Source: Bovifimicola ammoniilytica (GTDB lineage: Bacteria; Bacillota; Clostridia; Lachnospirales; Lachnospiraceae). Taken from it: a stretch of 64,000 nt of DNA. The position numbers and the translations under genes are program-made. This document shows, one piece after another, positions 1 through 8,273 of the stretch; position 1 is the first letter of the stretch; each line of letters begins with the position of its first letter. The stretch spans positions 334,166 to 398,165 of the forward strand of contig NZ_JAOQJN010000003.1 of the NCBI RefSeq assembly GCF_025567085.1, written 5' to 3'. The notes under the pieces were generated by a model. That model was given only the letters and a program-made list of their open reading frames with translations, ran no database searches and was not told the origin of the DNA.

Positions 1-1017
1 ATCTAACTCTAAAAGCTTCTTATACTGCTTAACTAACGCATTCTTAGGCTCTTTAAGTATTCTTATGAGTGCTTCCTTATCTAAAGATTCTAATGATACT
101 GTTACAGGTACACGACCAATAAATTCAGGAATTAAACCGAATTTAACTAAATCCTGTGGCATTACCTGTGGGAACAATACATCTATTGATTCTTCTTTAT
201 GGTCTGCTATCTCAGCATTGAAACCGATAGATTTTCTGTCCATTCTTGTCTCTATAATCTTCTCTAATCCATCAAATGCACCACCACATATGAATAAAAT
301 GTTAGTTGTATCAATATGAATCATCTCCTGATTAGGATGCTTTCTTCCACCCTGTGGTGGAACTGAAGCCTGCGTGCCTTCTAACAATTTAAGTAATGCC
401 TGCTGTACACCCTCTCCTGATACGTCTCTTGTTATAGAAACATTCTCACTTTTCTTAGTAATCTTATCTATTTCATCAATATAGACAATTCCGTACTGTG
501 CTTTTTTCACATCATAGTCAGCTGCCTGAATTATCTTAAGTAAGATATTCTCAACATCTTCACCTACATAGCCTGCTTCAGTAAGTGTTGTAGCATCTGC
601 AATAGCAAATGGGACATTAAGTATCTTAGCTAATGTCTGTGCAAGATATGTCTTACCTGAACCTGTAGGTCCTAACATCAGAATATTACTCTTCTGAATC
701 TCTACACCTAAGTCTCTTCCTGACAAAACTCTTTTGTAGTGATTATACACTGCAACTGACAAGACTTTCTTAGCTTCTTCCTGTCCTATGACATATTCAT
801 CAAGAAATTCCTTTATCTCCTGTGGCTTGTATAAATTAATGTCGAAATCAACATCATCATCTGTCTCATATGCCATTTCTTCCATCATTATATCACTACA
901 TATCTCTATACATTCATCACATATAAACACACCGCTTGGTCCGGCAATAAGCTTTCTTGCCTTACTCTCCGGTTTACCACAAAACGAGCATCTGCTCTCA
1001 TCATTATTCTTTGCCAT
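1..1017 (-). CDS. clpX: ATP-dependent Clp protease ATP-binding subunit ClpX (3' end cut by window)
   Basis: AAA+ unfoldase that recognises substrates and feeds them into ClpP in the cytoplasm. The 339 visible codons begin with the ClpX zinc-binding domain (Cys10, Cys13, Cys33, Cys36). Then come Walker A GPTGSGKT (about 116-123), the pore loop GYVG (about 149-152), Walker B IVYIDEID (about 177-184) and the RxD-containing middle of the AAA module. The C-terminal part of the roughly 420-residue family is outside the window. The ATG at 1017 is preceded by a GGAG ribosome binding site. It lies 28 bp downstream of clpP on the same strand, in the classical tig-clpP-clpX order, so the three probably share a transcript. 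Confidence 0.97.
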   Translation of the reverse strand, partial: MAKNNDESRCSFCGKPESKARKLIAGPSGVFICDECIEICSDIMMEEMAYETDDDVDFDINLYKPQEIKEFLDEYVIGQEEAKKVLSVAVYNHYKRVLSGRDLGVEIQKSNILMLGPTGSGKTYLAQTLAKILNVPFAIADATTLTEAGYVGEDVENILLKIIQAADYDVKKAQYGIVYIDEIDKITKKSENVSITRDVSGEGVQQALLKLLEGTQASVPPQGGRKHPNQEMIHIDTTNILFICGGAFDGLEKIIETRMDRKSIGFNAEIADHKEESIDVLFPQVMPQDLVKFGLIPEFIGRVPVTVSLESLDKEALIRILKEPKNALVKQYKKLLELD

Positions 1018-1045
1018 ATGTTCTCCAATCTAAATTAATGATTAA

Positions 1046-1627
1046 TTAACGATTTTCAATCACCTTATCTATTAAGCCATATTCCATAGCCTGATAAGCA
1101 TCCATATAGTTGTCACGTTCTGTATCCACTTCAATCACTTCTAATGGTTTTCCGGTATTCTTTGCTAAAATTTCATTTAACTTCTTACGTGTCTTTAAAA
1201 TATGATCTGCTACAATCTTAATCTCTGTTGCCTGTCCCTGTGCTCCACCAAGTGGCTGGTGTATCATAATCTCTGCGTTAGGTAATGCGAATCTCTTACC
1301 CTTAGCACCACCTGAAAGTAAAAATGCTCCCATACTTGCTGCCATTCCCATACAAATTGTAGATACATCACATTTGATATAATTCATTGTATCATAAATA
1401 GCCATTCCTGCTGTTACAGAACCACCCGGGCTGTTTATATATAAATGAATATCTTTATTAGGGTCTTCTGACTCTAAGAAAAGTAACTGTGCTACAACAA
1501 GACTTGCTGTTGTCTCATTTACTTCTTCACCTAAAAAAATAATTCTATCCTTTAAAAGTCTTGAATAAATATCATAAGATCTTTCGCCTTTTCCAGTCTG
1601 CTCTACGACATAAGGTACCAAACTCAT
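1046..1627 (-). CDS. clpP: ATP-dependent Clp protease proteolytic subunit ClpP
   Basis: Serine peptidase that forms the tetradecameric barrel working with ClpX. The 193-residue length is normal. The catalytic triad is visible: Ser98 in GMAASMG, His123 in MIHQPLGG and an Asp near 172 in the ERDNYM segment. The start is the ATG at 1627, with GAGAGG about 7 nt upstream. Trigger factor lies upstream and clpX downstream on the same strand. The 97-bp gap to tig contains a GC-rich hairpin (1660-1683) that may set relative expression. Confidence 0.97.
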   Translation of the reverse strand: MSLVPYVVEQTGKGERSYDIYSRLLKDRIIFLGEEVNETTASLVVAQLLFLESEDPNKDIHLYINSPGGSVTAGMAIYDTMNYIKCDVSTICMGMAASMGAFLLSGGAKGKRFALPNAEIMIHQPLGGAQGQATEIKIVADHILKTRKKLNEILAKNTGKPLEVIEVDTERDNYMDAYQAMEYGLIDKVIENR

Positions 1628-1659
1628 ACAAAATCCTCTCCTATCTACTAATTTTATTT

Positions 1660-1683
1660 ATGGGTCCGCCATAGCGAACCCAT
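1660..1683 (-). terminator. Intergenic hairpin between tig and clpP
   Basis: A stem ATGGGTTCG / CGGACCCAT with a short loop. The following sequence is AT-rich but not a pure T-run. It could be a weak terminator or a processing site that lowers clpP-clpX relative to tig. This is read from the sequence; strength is unknown. Confidence 0.5.
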
Positions 1684-1724
1684 TTTCTTTATCTCATTTT
1701 ATAAACTTCTGATCAGGCTATTGA

Positions 1725-3011
1725 TTATACTTCCTTAGCATTCTCTGTTACGAATTCAACTGCTTTCTTAACCTGGATATCTCTCTTCATATTCTCTTTA
1801 TCAGCGTCTGTTAATAAGTCTTTAAGCTTATCAGCTTCCATCTGGTATGCTGATGCCATATCATTTATTTCATTATTAACGTCTTCATCTGTAACTTCAA
1901 AGTTCTCTTTATCAGCAACTGCTTCAAGAACAAGTCTGCTCTGGATACGTTTTAATGCCTGTGGTCTCATCTGTTCTAACAATTTATCAGATGTTAATCC
2001 TGTATATTGGAAGTACTGGTCGATTGTAAGTCCCTGTGCACTGATTCTTCTTGCAAAATCTTCTGCCATCTGTCTAACCTGTGAATCTACCATTGCATCA
2101 GGTATCTCCATCTTAGCACCTTCGATAATCTTCTCGATTGTTGCTTCTTCTTTTGCTGATTTAGCTTCATCAGCCTTTTTCTCTTCGATTTTTGTCTTAA
2201 TGCTTGCTTTATATTCATCAACTGTTGAGAATTCTGAAACATCTTCTACGAAATCATTATCAAGTTCTGGTAATTCTTTCTTCTTAATCTCTTTAACAGT
2301 AACTTTGAATAATGCTGGTTTACCCTTTAATTCTTCTGCATGATATTCTTCAGGGAATGTAACGTTAACGTCAACCTCTTCTCCAATGTTCTTACCAATT
2401 AACTGTTCTTCAAATGTATCAATAAATGAGTGAGAACCAATTGTTAATGGATAATCTGTTCCTTTTCCACCTTCGAATGCAACACCATCAACAAAGCCTT
2501 CGAAATCGATAACTGTCATATCGCCATCTTCAACTGCTCTGTCATCTACAGTGATAATTCTTGAGTTCTGTTCTCTTTCTTTGTCTATTTCAGCCATAAT
2601 CTCTTCATCTGATACTGAAACATCACTCTTAGGTACTTCTACGCCTTTATATTCACCTAACTCAACTTCTGGTTTAACTGCAACTTCTGCTGTGAAGATA
2701 AATTCTTTACCGGCTTCAATCTGTACAACATCAATCTTAGGCTGTGAAACTATCTCTAATTCACTTTCCTTAACTGCTGCTTCGTATGCTGTAGGAATCA
2801 TATCATTAACAGCATCTTCATAGAATACACCGACACCGTACATTTTCTCTACCATTTTACGAGGTACTTTACCTTTTCTGAAACCAGGAACGCTAATTCT
2901 TGATTTCTGTTTCTGATAAGCCTTTTCAATTGCTTTTTCTACCTCTTCTGCTGATACTTCAATTGTAAGTTTAGCCATATTTTTTTCCAGTTTCTCAACC
3001 TGTAAACTCAT
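1725..3011 (-). CDS. tig: Trigger factor, ribosome-associated chaperone / prolyl isomerase
   Basis: Ribosome-bound chaperone for nascent chains. The 428 residues match the family length. The N-terminal ribosome-binding domain has the signature GFRKGKVPRKM (about 44-54). A central FKBP-type domain follows (VIDFEGFVDG, with the FxG substrate loop), then a long charged helical C-terminal domain. The start ATG at 3011 has a GGAGGA site 8 nt upstream. It is first in the tig-clpP-clpX set. Confidence 0.97.
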   Translation of the reverse strand: MSLQVEKLEKNMAKLTIEVSAEEVEKAIEKAYQKQKSRISVPGFRKGKVPRKMVEKMYGVGVFYEDAVNDMIPTAYEAAVKESELEIVSQPKIDVVQIEAGKEFIFTAEVAVKPEVELGEYKGVEVPKSDVSVSDEEIMAEIDKEREQNSRIITVDDRAVEDGDMTVIDFEGFVDGVAFEGGKGTDYPLTIGSHSFIDTFEEQLIGKNIGEEVDVNVTFPEEYHAEELKGKPALFKVTVKEIKKKELPELDNDFVEDVSEFSTVDEYKASIKTKIEEKKADEAKSAKEEATIEKIIEGAKMEIPDAMVDSQVRQMAEDFARRISAQGLTIDQYFQYTGLTSDKLLEQMRPQALKRIQSRLVLEAVADKENFEVTDEDVNNEINDMASAYQMEADKLKDLLTDADKENMKRDIQVKKAVEFVTENAKEV

Positions 3012-3144
3012 TAAACTTCCTCCATTCTGCCGTATACTACGGCTTAGCTATTTTTAGCAGTATATCTGCAATATTTTCTTTCTAACCTTTTCATTTTAAC
3101 TAAAGGCAATGTGACATCGTAGTATTATATCATAAAGAAATCTT

Positions 3145-4026
3145 TTAGTCTATCTTTTTTTCTACAGTTTCTAAAGTCTGTTCTACACCTGTGTTAAATA
3201 ATACAATTAATTTTGTCACTTTATAATTATGTCCATTCTTCTGCACCGTACTTTCATCAGTCCTTGTCGATACGATATATTTATTAGTAGAACAGCTTAT
3301 TGTCACTACATCTCCTGATAACAATTCGATAGTAGCATTAGGTATCTTAGATACTCTATAGGTCTTACTTCCGTCTGTAATAAGCTCCTTCGGTGCTGTC
3401 GGCTTAGTCTGACTGCCTCCGTTACTTTCTGAATTTGAATTATTTCCAGAATTACTGTTTCCATTATTGTTTGAAGTGTTTCCATTATTGTTTGAAGTGT
3501 TTCCATTATTAGAAGTGTTTCCACTACCTGCACCATTATTGCCGCTGTTACTTCCACTATTTATATCGCCTGCATTGGCAGCTGAATTGCCTGCCTGGCC
3601 ATTTTCCGAGTCACTATTTCCATGATTCTCAGCTTCCTGTGCGTTCTTGCCATTATCAGATATTGTTACCTTAATGCTGTCTGTATATGTACTTCCACCT
3701 GATTTGACAGTATAATTAGCAGTATATGTTCCTGGTTTATCATTTCTGACATTCACTGCATTTACCTCGAGTGAATAATCATCTGTTTCACCCGATGTCT
3801 TAATACCTGATGTGTAATCTATGTCACTTCCCGCTGGTGCAATTACATTATCAAGATTAAATTTCACACCACTATCATTAATATCTAACGAGCCAGTAAC
3901 AACGCCCTCTGTATCTCCGTATGAAATCTTTTTCTTCTTACCACAGGCAGTCATACTTCCGATTACTAATACTAATGCACCGGCAACACATATTATCTTC
4001 GTTAATCTTATATTTAATTTCTTCAA
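3145..4026 (-). CDS. Putative lipoprotein with Asn/Gly/Ser-rich linker
   Basis: Function unknown. The N-terminus has a basic start, a hydrophobic stretch and a lipobox-like SMTAC followed by GKKKK, so a lipid-anchored surface protein is likely. A first Ig/cadherin-like beta region with a TYTANYTVKSGG segment (TYTDSIKVTISD) follows. A low-complexity stretch of NGNTSNNN-type repeats acts as a linker to a C-terminal domain of about 90 residues. I prefer the TTG at 4026, which has GAAAGG upstream. A GTG at 4050 in the same frame would add 8 residues that read through the ribosome binding site. It ends 10 bp before nothing else on this strand and starts downstream of the DJ-1 gene. Confidence 0.75.
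   Translation of the reverse strand: MKKLNIRLTKIICVAGALVLVIGSMTACGKKKKISYGDTEGVVTGSLDINDSGVKFNLDNVIAPAGSDIDYTSGIKTSGETDDYSLEVNAVNVRNDKPGTYTANYTVKSGGSTYTDSIKVTISDNGKNAQEAENHGNSDSENGQAGNSAANAGDINSGSNSGNNGAGSGNTSNNGNTSNNNGNTSNNNGNSNSGNNSNSESNGGSQTKPTAPKELITDGSKTYRVSKIPNATIELLSGDVVTISCSTNKYIVSTRTDESTVQKNGHNYKVTKLIVLFNTGVEQTLETVEKKID
3464..3515. repeat. Short tandem repeat inside lipoprotein gene
   Basis: The 21-bp unit attgtttgaagtgtttccat recurs in tandem and encodes the NGNTSNN blocks of the linker. In-frame unit gain or loss would only change linker length. Confidence 0.75.
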
Positions 4027-4060
4027 TATTAATTCGCACCTTTCTAACACGATATATGCA

Positions 4061-4603
4061 TTATACTAACTGTATCTTCTCTGCTATTGAATCAGCCTCA
4101 TCTTTACTCTTTAATATCGCAACTAATTCAAGTCCCATATCAATAGCAGCACCTAATCCTCTTGCTGTTGTTACATTTCCATCTGTTATGACTTTCTCAC
4201 GTTTATAGGTTGCACCTTTTAACGAATCTTCATATCCCGGGTAGCAGCTTACTAACTTACCTTCTAAGATTCCGAGTTCTCCTAAGATACTAGGAGCTGC
4301 ACATATTGCCGCAAGTCTTTTGCCTTTATTATTAAAATCTTTAATATTAGCCACTAATGTCTTGCATGCTGCAAGATTAGGTGTTCCAGGTATTCCTCCT
4401 GGCAGGAATATTAATTCTGCTTTATCAAAATCTACATCTTTAATTAAAGCATCTGCCTTAATTACAATGTTATGCGAACTTTTAACTTCATAATTATCTG
4501 AGACCGATACAGTAACTGTCTCAATACCAGCTCTTCTTAATATATCAACTACCATTAATGCTTCTACTTCTTCAAAACCATCTGCTAAAAATGCGTATAC
4601 CAT
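4061..4603 (-). CDS. DJ-1/PfpI family protein (YajL-like)
   Basis: Member of the DJ-1/ThiJ/PfpI superfamily, cytoplasmic, usually linked to deglycase or stress-chaperone activities. At 180 residues it has the family length. The nucleophile elbow AICAAP carries the conserved Cys (about residue 101). The N-terminal DGFEEVEAL motif carries the acidic partner. FLPGGIPG is the strand-turn region seen in the family. Start at 4603 with GGAGAA upstream. It lies just upstream of the lipoprotein on the same strand. The exact reaction cannot be told from sequence. Confidence 0.9.
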   Translation of the reverse strand: MVYAFLADGFEEVEALMVVDILRRAGIETVTVSVSDNYEVKSSHNIVIKADALIKDVDFDKAELIFLPGGIPGTPNLAACKTLVANIKDFNNKGKRLAAICAAPSILGELGILEGKLVSCYPGYEDSLKGATYKREKVITDGNVTTARGLGAAIDMGLELVAILKSKDEADSIAEKIQLV

Positions 4604-4782
4604 AATTTTTTCTCCTTTTCCATAGACTTAGCCTTATAACACTGACAGTATAACATATTCCTGATATTTTTTCATCATTTTAGATTTTTTTTATTATTTA
4701 AATATACATTTTTCAAGGCTTATATGTTAAAATATTCTATATAAAAAATCGTAATACCAAACGGAGGTTGGTGTAAAAAATA

Positions 4783-5247
4783 ATGGAAATAGAAAGAAAG
4801 TTTCTAATTACAAGTTTACCTGACAATTTAGAATTATGCAGATTTCATCTTATAGAACAGGCATATCTGTGTACAGAGCCGGTAGTCCGTATCCGTAAAG
4901 AAGATGACACCTATTATCTTACTTACAAATCAAAAGGCTTACTATCCCGAGAAGAATATAATCTTCCGCTTACTGCAGATAGTTATTCCCATCTGCTTAA
5001 GAAAGCTGATGGGAATATAATTACTAAGAAACGTTACCTGATTCCTTATAATAATTACACAATCGAATTAGATATATTTGAAGGAATATTTAAGGGACTT
5101 ATAATCGCAGAAGTCGAATTCAGCTCTGAGGATGAGGCTAATTCTTTTAGTGGTCCTGAATGGTTTGGCGAAGATGTAACATTTTCGAGCAAATTCCATA
5201 ACAGTACCCTTAGTAAATTACAAAATCAAAGTGAACTTGAATTTTAA
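4783..5247 (+). CDS. CYTH domain protein
   Basis: Small triphosphate-tunnel metalloenzyme of the CYTH family. It opens with the hallmark MEIERKFLI (ExExK), followed by VRIRKEDDTYYLTYKSKG, in which alternate basic residues line the tunnel, and later IELDIFEG and AEVEFSSEDEA with acidic metal ligands. Family members hydrolyse inorganic triphosphate or make cAMP or ThTP-related products; the substrate is not decided here. GGAGG lies unusually far (14 nt) from the ATG. The stop at 5247 is followed directly by a multi-hairpin element leading to the amylase gene. Confidence 0.9.
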   Translation: MEIERKFLITSLPDNLELCRFHLIEQAYLCTEPVVRIRKEDDTYYLTYKSKGLLSREEYNLPLTADSYSHLLKKADGNIITKKRYLIPYNNYTIELDIFEGIFKGLIIAEVEFSSEDEANSFSGPEWFGEDVTFSSKFHNSTLSKLQNQSELEF

Positions 5248-5406
5248 GAAATGAGGTTAGTGTGAAAAAATAATATTGATACACTTATTTTTCACACTGT
5301 TATTTGCTTCAGAGCAAAAGCAAATAGCTTTTATGGCAGAAGAGAAATCGCCTGTGCAAATTTCTCTTCGTCTCTTCACAGCAAGTCGCTCAGAAAAGAG
5401 GTAAAT
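5245..5406 (+). repeat. Multi-hairpin intergenic element, copy A
   Basis: It fills the gap between the CYTH and amylase genes. The left edge AGAAATGAGGTTAGTGTG is followed by a hairpin GTGTGAAAAA/TTTTTCACAC, then GTTATTTGCTT/AAGCAAATAGC, then GAGAAAT/AATTTCTC. The right edge GTCGCTCAGAAAAGAGG supplies the amylase ribosome binding site. Copies B (15021-15190) and C (53959-54115) share the same order of hairpins and the same edges. The edge AGAAATGAGG occurs at both sides. Confidence 0.85.
5276..5404 (+). CDS. Possible small leader ORF within hairpin element A
   Basis: A 42-codon frame from TTG at 5276 to TAA at 5402-5404, two bases before the amylase ATG. The predicted peptide contains LFFTLLFA and IAFMAEEKSP. 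The same frame in copy C gives VFTRLFAL and IAFMAGEKSP, and copy B gives RLFFSQL and LALIAEQN. A GAGG lies 19 nt upstream of the TTG, which is too far for good initiation, and the start lies in a hairpin. Translation is therefore uncertain; the frame could be a by-product of a structured DNA or RNA element. Confidence 0.3.
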   Translation: MIHLFFTLLFASEQKQIAFMAEEKSPVQISLRLFTASRSEKR

Positions 5407-7179
5407 ATGAATTTAGCAGCTATATATCATCGTTGTACTGATAACTACTGTTATTGTCTCGATGATGACAATATTATTATTTCAATTAAGACAGGATATG
5501 ACGTTGACAAAATAACACTTTGTTATTGTGATCCTTTTTCTACAGGTATTATGGGTTCTAACAGTCGCTATAAAATTGAAACAATCGAGATGACGGATGT
5601 AAAATATCTTGAGCATCACATCTTCTGGAGTATTAAGATTGCACCTAAGTATAAACGTCTTGCATATCATTTTATTATTGAAAATGAAAACGAGAAGTAT
5701 CATATGTATGAGGACCGTTTCTATACTCCTGCCGAACTTAAGAATTTCAAAGGTCGTGAACAGGTATTTATGTTCCCATGGATGAATCCTTCTGATATTA
5801 TAAGAACTCCTGACTGGGTAAATGACACTGTCTGGTATCAGATTTTCATTGACCGGTTCTGCAATGGCAATCCTGACATCAATCCTAAAAATGTTAAACC
5901 ATGGGGTTCTGCCGATAAACCTGTTAAATATAATGACTATTATGGTGGAGATATCAAGGGAATCACAAGCAAACTTGACTATCTTGCCGACCTTGGAATT
6001 ACAGGTCTTTACTTAACTCCTGTATGTAAGGCTAAAAGTAATCATAAATATGACACTATGAGTTTTACAAAGATTGATCCACACTTTGGTACTGATGAGG
6101 ATATGATTGAACTCGTTTCTGATGCCCACAACCACGGTATTCGTGTAATGATGGACGGTGTATTTAATCATACTGGTATATTTTTTAAACCTTGGCAGGA
6201 CATTTTGCAAAATGGTCCTGAGTCTAAATATTATGACTGGTTTATGATTAATTCATGGCCTTTTAAGAATACTGGAAGGTCCTCTGATTCGAAGTCAGGC
6301 AACTACTATACTTTCAGCTTCTATGATGGTATGCCTAAGTTAAACACTAATAATCCGCGAGTAATCAGATATATTATCAAGGTTCTTAAAAGCTGGATAT
6401 TAAAATATGATATTGATGGTATACGTCTTGATGTGGCAGGTGAAATTTCCCATACATTATGCAAAGAGATTCATAGGGAATTAAAGGCTCTCAAATCTGA
6501 TTTCTATATACTTGGCGAGTTATGGCACGACAGTATGCCTTGGCTTCGTGGTGATGAATACGATTCTGTAATGAATTATCCTTTCGGAGACAGTATTGAT
6601 GCTTTCTGGCAGGATTCTAAGAAATCTTCTACTGATTTATTATATGCCATAAACAGATGCTTCACTATGTATCCTGAGCAGGTTAACCGCGTATTATTCA
6701 ACCTTTTAGACTCTCACGATACTATTCGTCTCGCAACTAAATTAAATAATATTCATATATTCTATCAGCAATTAGCAGTATTATTTACAATGCCCGGAAC
6801 TGTATGTATATATTATGGTACAGAAATAGCTATGGAGGGTAGTTACGACCCTGACTGTCGTCGTTGTATGCCTTGGAATAAAATTAACCGCGGTGAATAT
6901 CATGACAGAATTTCTCTTATGAAATCACTTATTGCACTTCGTAACGATAATCCTGCGTTTAGAAGTAATCTGTATAAATTTATTAATATACCTGATAATC
7001 CGAGAATAATCTGTTATGAAAGATTTACCGATGATGGCAAAAATAAAATAACCGTCGTACTGAATTGCAGTACAAACGATTATTCTATTACATTTCCTAA
7101 GAAATCTGTTCTGTTCTCAATAAATTACAAAAATGAACTTCTTCTTCCGAACGGAATATTAGTCTACACAACTAAATAA
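5407..7179 (+). CDS. GH13 alpha-amylase family enzyme, neopullulanase / maltogenic amylase type
   Basis: Glycoside hydrolase acting on alpha-1,4 (and possibly alpha-1,6) glucans or cyclodextrins, probably cytoplasmic because no signal peptide is visible. The 590 residues begin with an N-terminal beta domain of about 120 residues like CBM34, then the (beta/alpha)8 barrel. Conserved regions are seen: MMDGVFNHTG (about 247-256), GIRLDVAGE with nucleophile Asp342, ILGELWHD with acid/base Glu371, and LLDSHDTIR with Asp438. A C-terminal beta domain closes the protein. Start ATG 5407 has GAGG 5 nt upstream, contributed by the hairpin element. The 3' end overlaps the convergent HD-GYP gene by 8 bp. 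Confidence 0.93.
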   Translation: MNLAAIYHRCTDNYCYCLDDDNIIISIKTGYDVDKITLCYCDPFSTGIMGSNSRYKIETIEMTDVKYLEHHIFWSIKIAPKYKRLAYHFIIENENEKYHMYEDRFYTPAELKNFKGREQVFMFPWMNPSDIIRTPDWVNDTVWYQIFIDRFCNGNPDINPKNVKPWGSADKPVKYNDYYGGDIKGITSKLDYLADLGITGLYLTPVCKAKSNHKYDTMSFTKIDPHFGTDEDMIELVSDAHNHGIRVMMDGVFNHTGIFFKPWQDILQNGPESKYYDWFMINSWPFKNTGRSSDSKSGNYYTFSFYDGMPKLNTNNPRVIRYIIKVLKSWILKYDIDGIRLDVAGEISHTLCKEIHRELKALKSDFYILGELWHDSMPWLRGDEYDSVMNYPFGDSIDAFWQDSKKSSTDLLYAINRCFTMYPEQVNRVLFNLLDSHDTIRLATKLNNIHIFYQQLAVLFTMPGTVCIYYGTEIAMEGSYDPDCRRCMPWNKINRGEYHDRISLMKSLIALRNDNPAFRSNLYKFINIPDNPRIICYERFTDDGKNKITVVLNCSTNDYSITFPKKSVLFSINYKNELLLPNGILVYTTK

Positions 7180-8272
7180 GTTTAGCAATTTTAATAGATT
7201 TGTCCTTGGACAAATCTATTGCTTTGTTATTAGTCGATAATACAACAGGTCTGCCTAGCGAAGTACTATTAATCATTATTATCTTTCCCTCTGTTCCATC
7301 AGTAAGAAGAACTGTACTCCCCACATATAACAATGCTATTTTCTGAAGAAATATCATAAGATATCCCGGTTCAAATATATCGATACACATTTCAAAATAT
7401 TCGATAACATCAAACGGTGACATTCCCTCTCTGTATACACGATTCGCCGTCATTGCATCATATACATCTGCAATCGCCACAATTTTTGCCACATCATCTA
7501 TCTGGTTTCTCTTTAATCCCTGTGGATATCCCGAACCATCGCATTTCTCATGGTGCATTAATGCAGCATTTCTTATCCTGTTATCAACCGGCTGACTCTT
7601 AAGTATCTCATAGCCTAATATCGGATGCATTTTTATAATTCTATATTCCTCATCAGTAAGTCGTGATGGTTTCGCAATAATCTCTTTAGGTATCTTAATT
7701 TTACCAATATCGTGCAGAAGTCCTGCTGCCGTTAATAATTCAACATCTTTCGCACCATATCCCAGCCATCCAGCAAATACATTGCATATCAGCGAAACAC
7801 TCATAGAATGTGCGAATGTTAAATCATCATAACCTCTCATACAGCTCAAGATATCCATAAGATTATATCTGGAACTATTAGAATTAATGACTTTCTTAAC
7901 GGATTCTAACAATCCATTTATATCGATTTCTTCATTCTTGTATACAACTTCATTTAACTTATTACTAAGTTCGTCAACGGATTCTTCAAAACTATATCTG
8001 AATGTCTTAAAATCTTCTGATTGTTTTATCTTCTCGAAATATCCTGATTCCTCACTTCTCTCATAAGCACTGCTTTCCATAAATATATCATCTATATCAG
8101 ATTTCACAATAATTTTAAGTACAACTACATCATAATTCTCAAGTTTCCTTATTATCTCTTTATCAAGCACTGTACCAAAAGGCGCAATGAGTCTGCCTTT
8201 AGTATCATAGACATCCCCCGCAAGTTCCATGCCTTCTTTCGCTTCCGAAATAAGTATTCTCTTAACTGCCAT
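7172..8272 (-). CDS. HD-GYP domain protein, probable cyclic-di-GMP phosphodiesterase
   Basis: The N-terminal 100 residues are a poorly conserved regulatory region (KEGMELAGDVYDTKGRLIAPFG). The HD-GYP domain follows, with HDIGK at 187-191, the downstream HxxxG helix (MHPILGYEIL) and HHEKCDGSGYP near 240-250. These metal-binding residues are intact, so hydrolysis of cyclic di-GMP is plausible. The gene follows the GGDEF/EAL gene with a 1-bp gap, implying cotranscription and possibly joint control of one c-di-GMP pool. Start at 8272 has GGGG a few bases upstream. It overlaps the convergent amylase 3' end by 8 bp. Confidence 0.92.
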   Translation of the reverse strand: MAVKRILISEAKEGMELAGDVYDTKGRLIAPFGTVLDKEIIRKLENYDVVVLKIIVKSDIDDIFMESSAYERSEESGYFEKIKQSEDFKTFRYSFEESVDELSNKLNEVVYKNEEIDINGLLESVKKVINSNSSRYNLMDILSCMRGYDDLTFAHSMSVSLICNVFAGWLGYGAKDVELLTAAGLLHDIGKIKIPKEIIAKPSRLTDEEYRIIKMHPILGYEILKSQPVDNRIRNAALMHHEKCDGSGYPQGLKRNQIDDVAKIVAIADVYDAMTANRVYREGMSPFDVIEYFEMCIDIFEPGYLMIFLQKIALLYVGSTVLLTDGTEGKIIMINSTSLGRPVVLSTNNKAIDLSKDKSIKIAKLI

Positions 8273-8273
8273 A

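Noticed and set aside
3306..3557. 83-codon minus-strand frame inside the lipoprotein gene
   Set aside because: It is a shifted reading of the NGNTSNN repeat and overlaps the supported frame.
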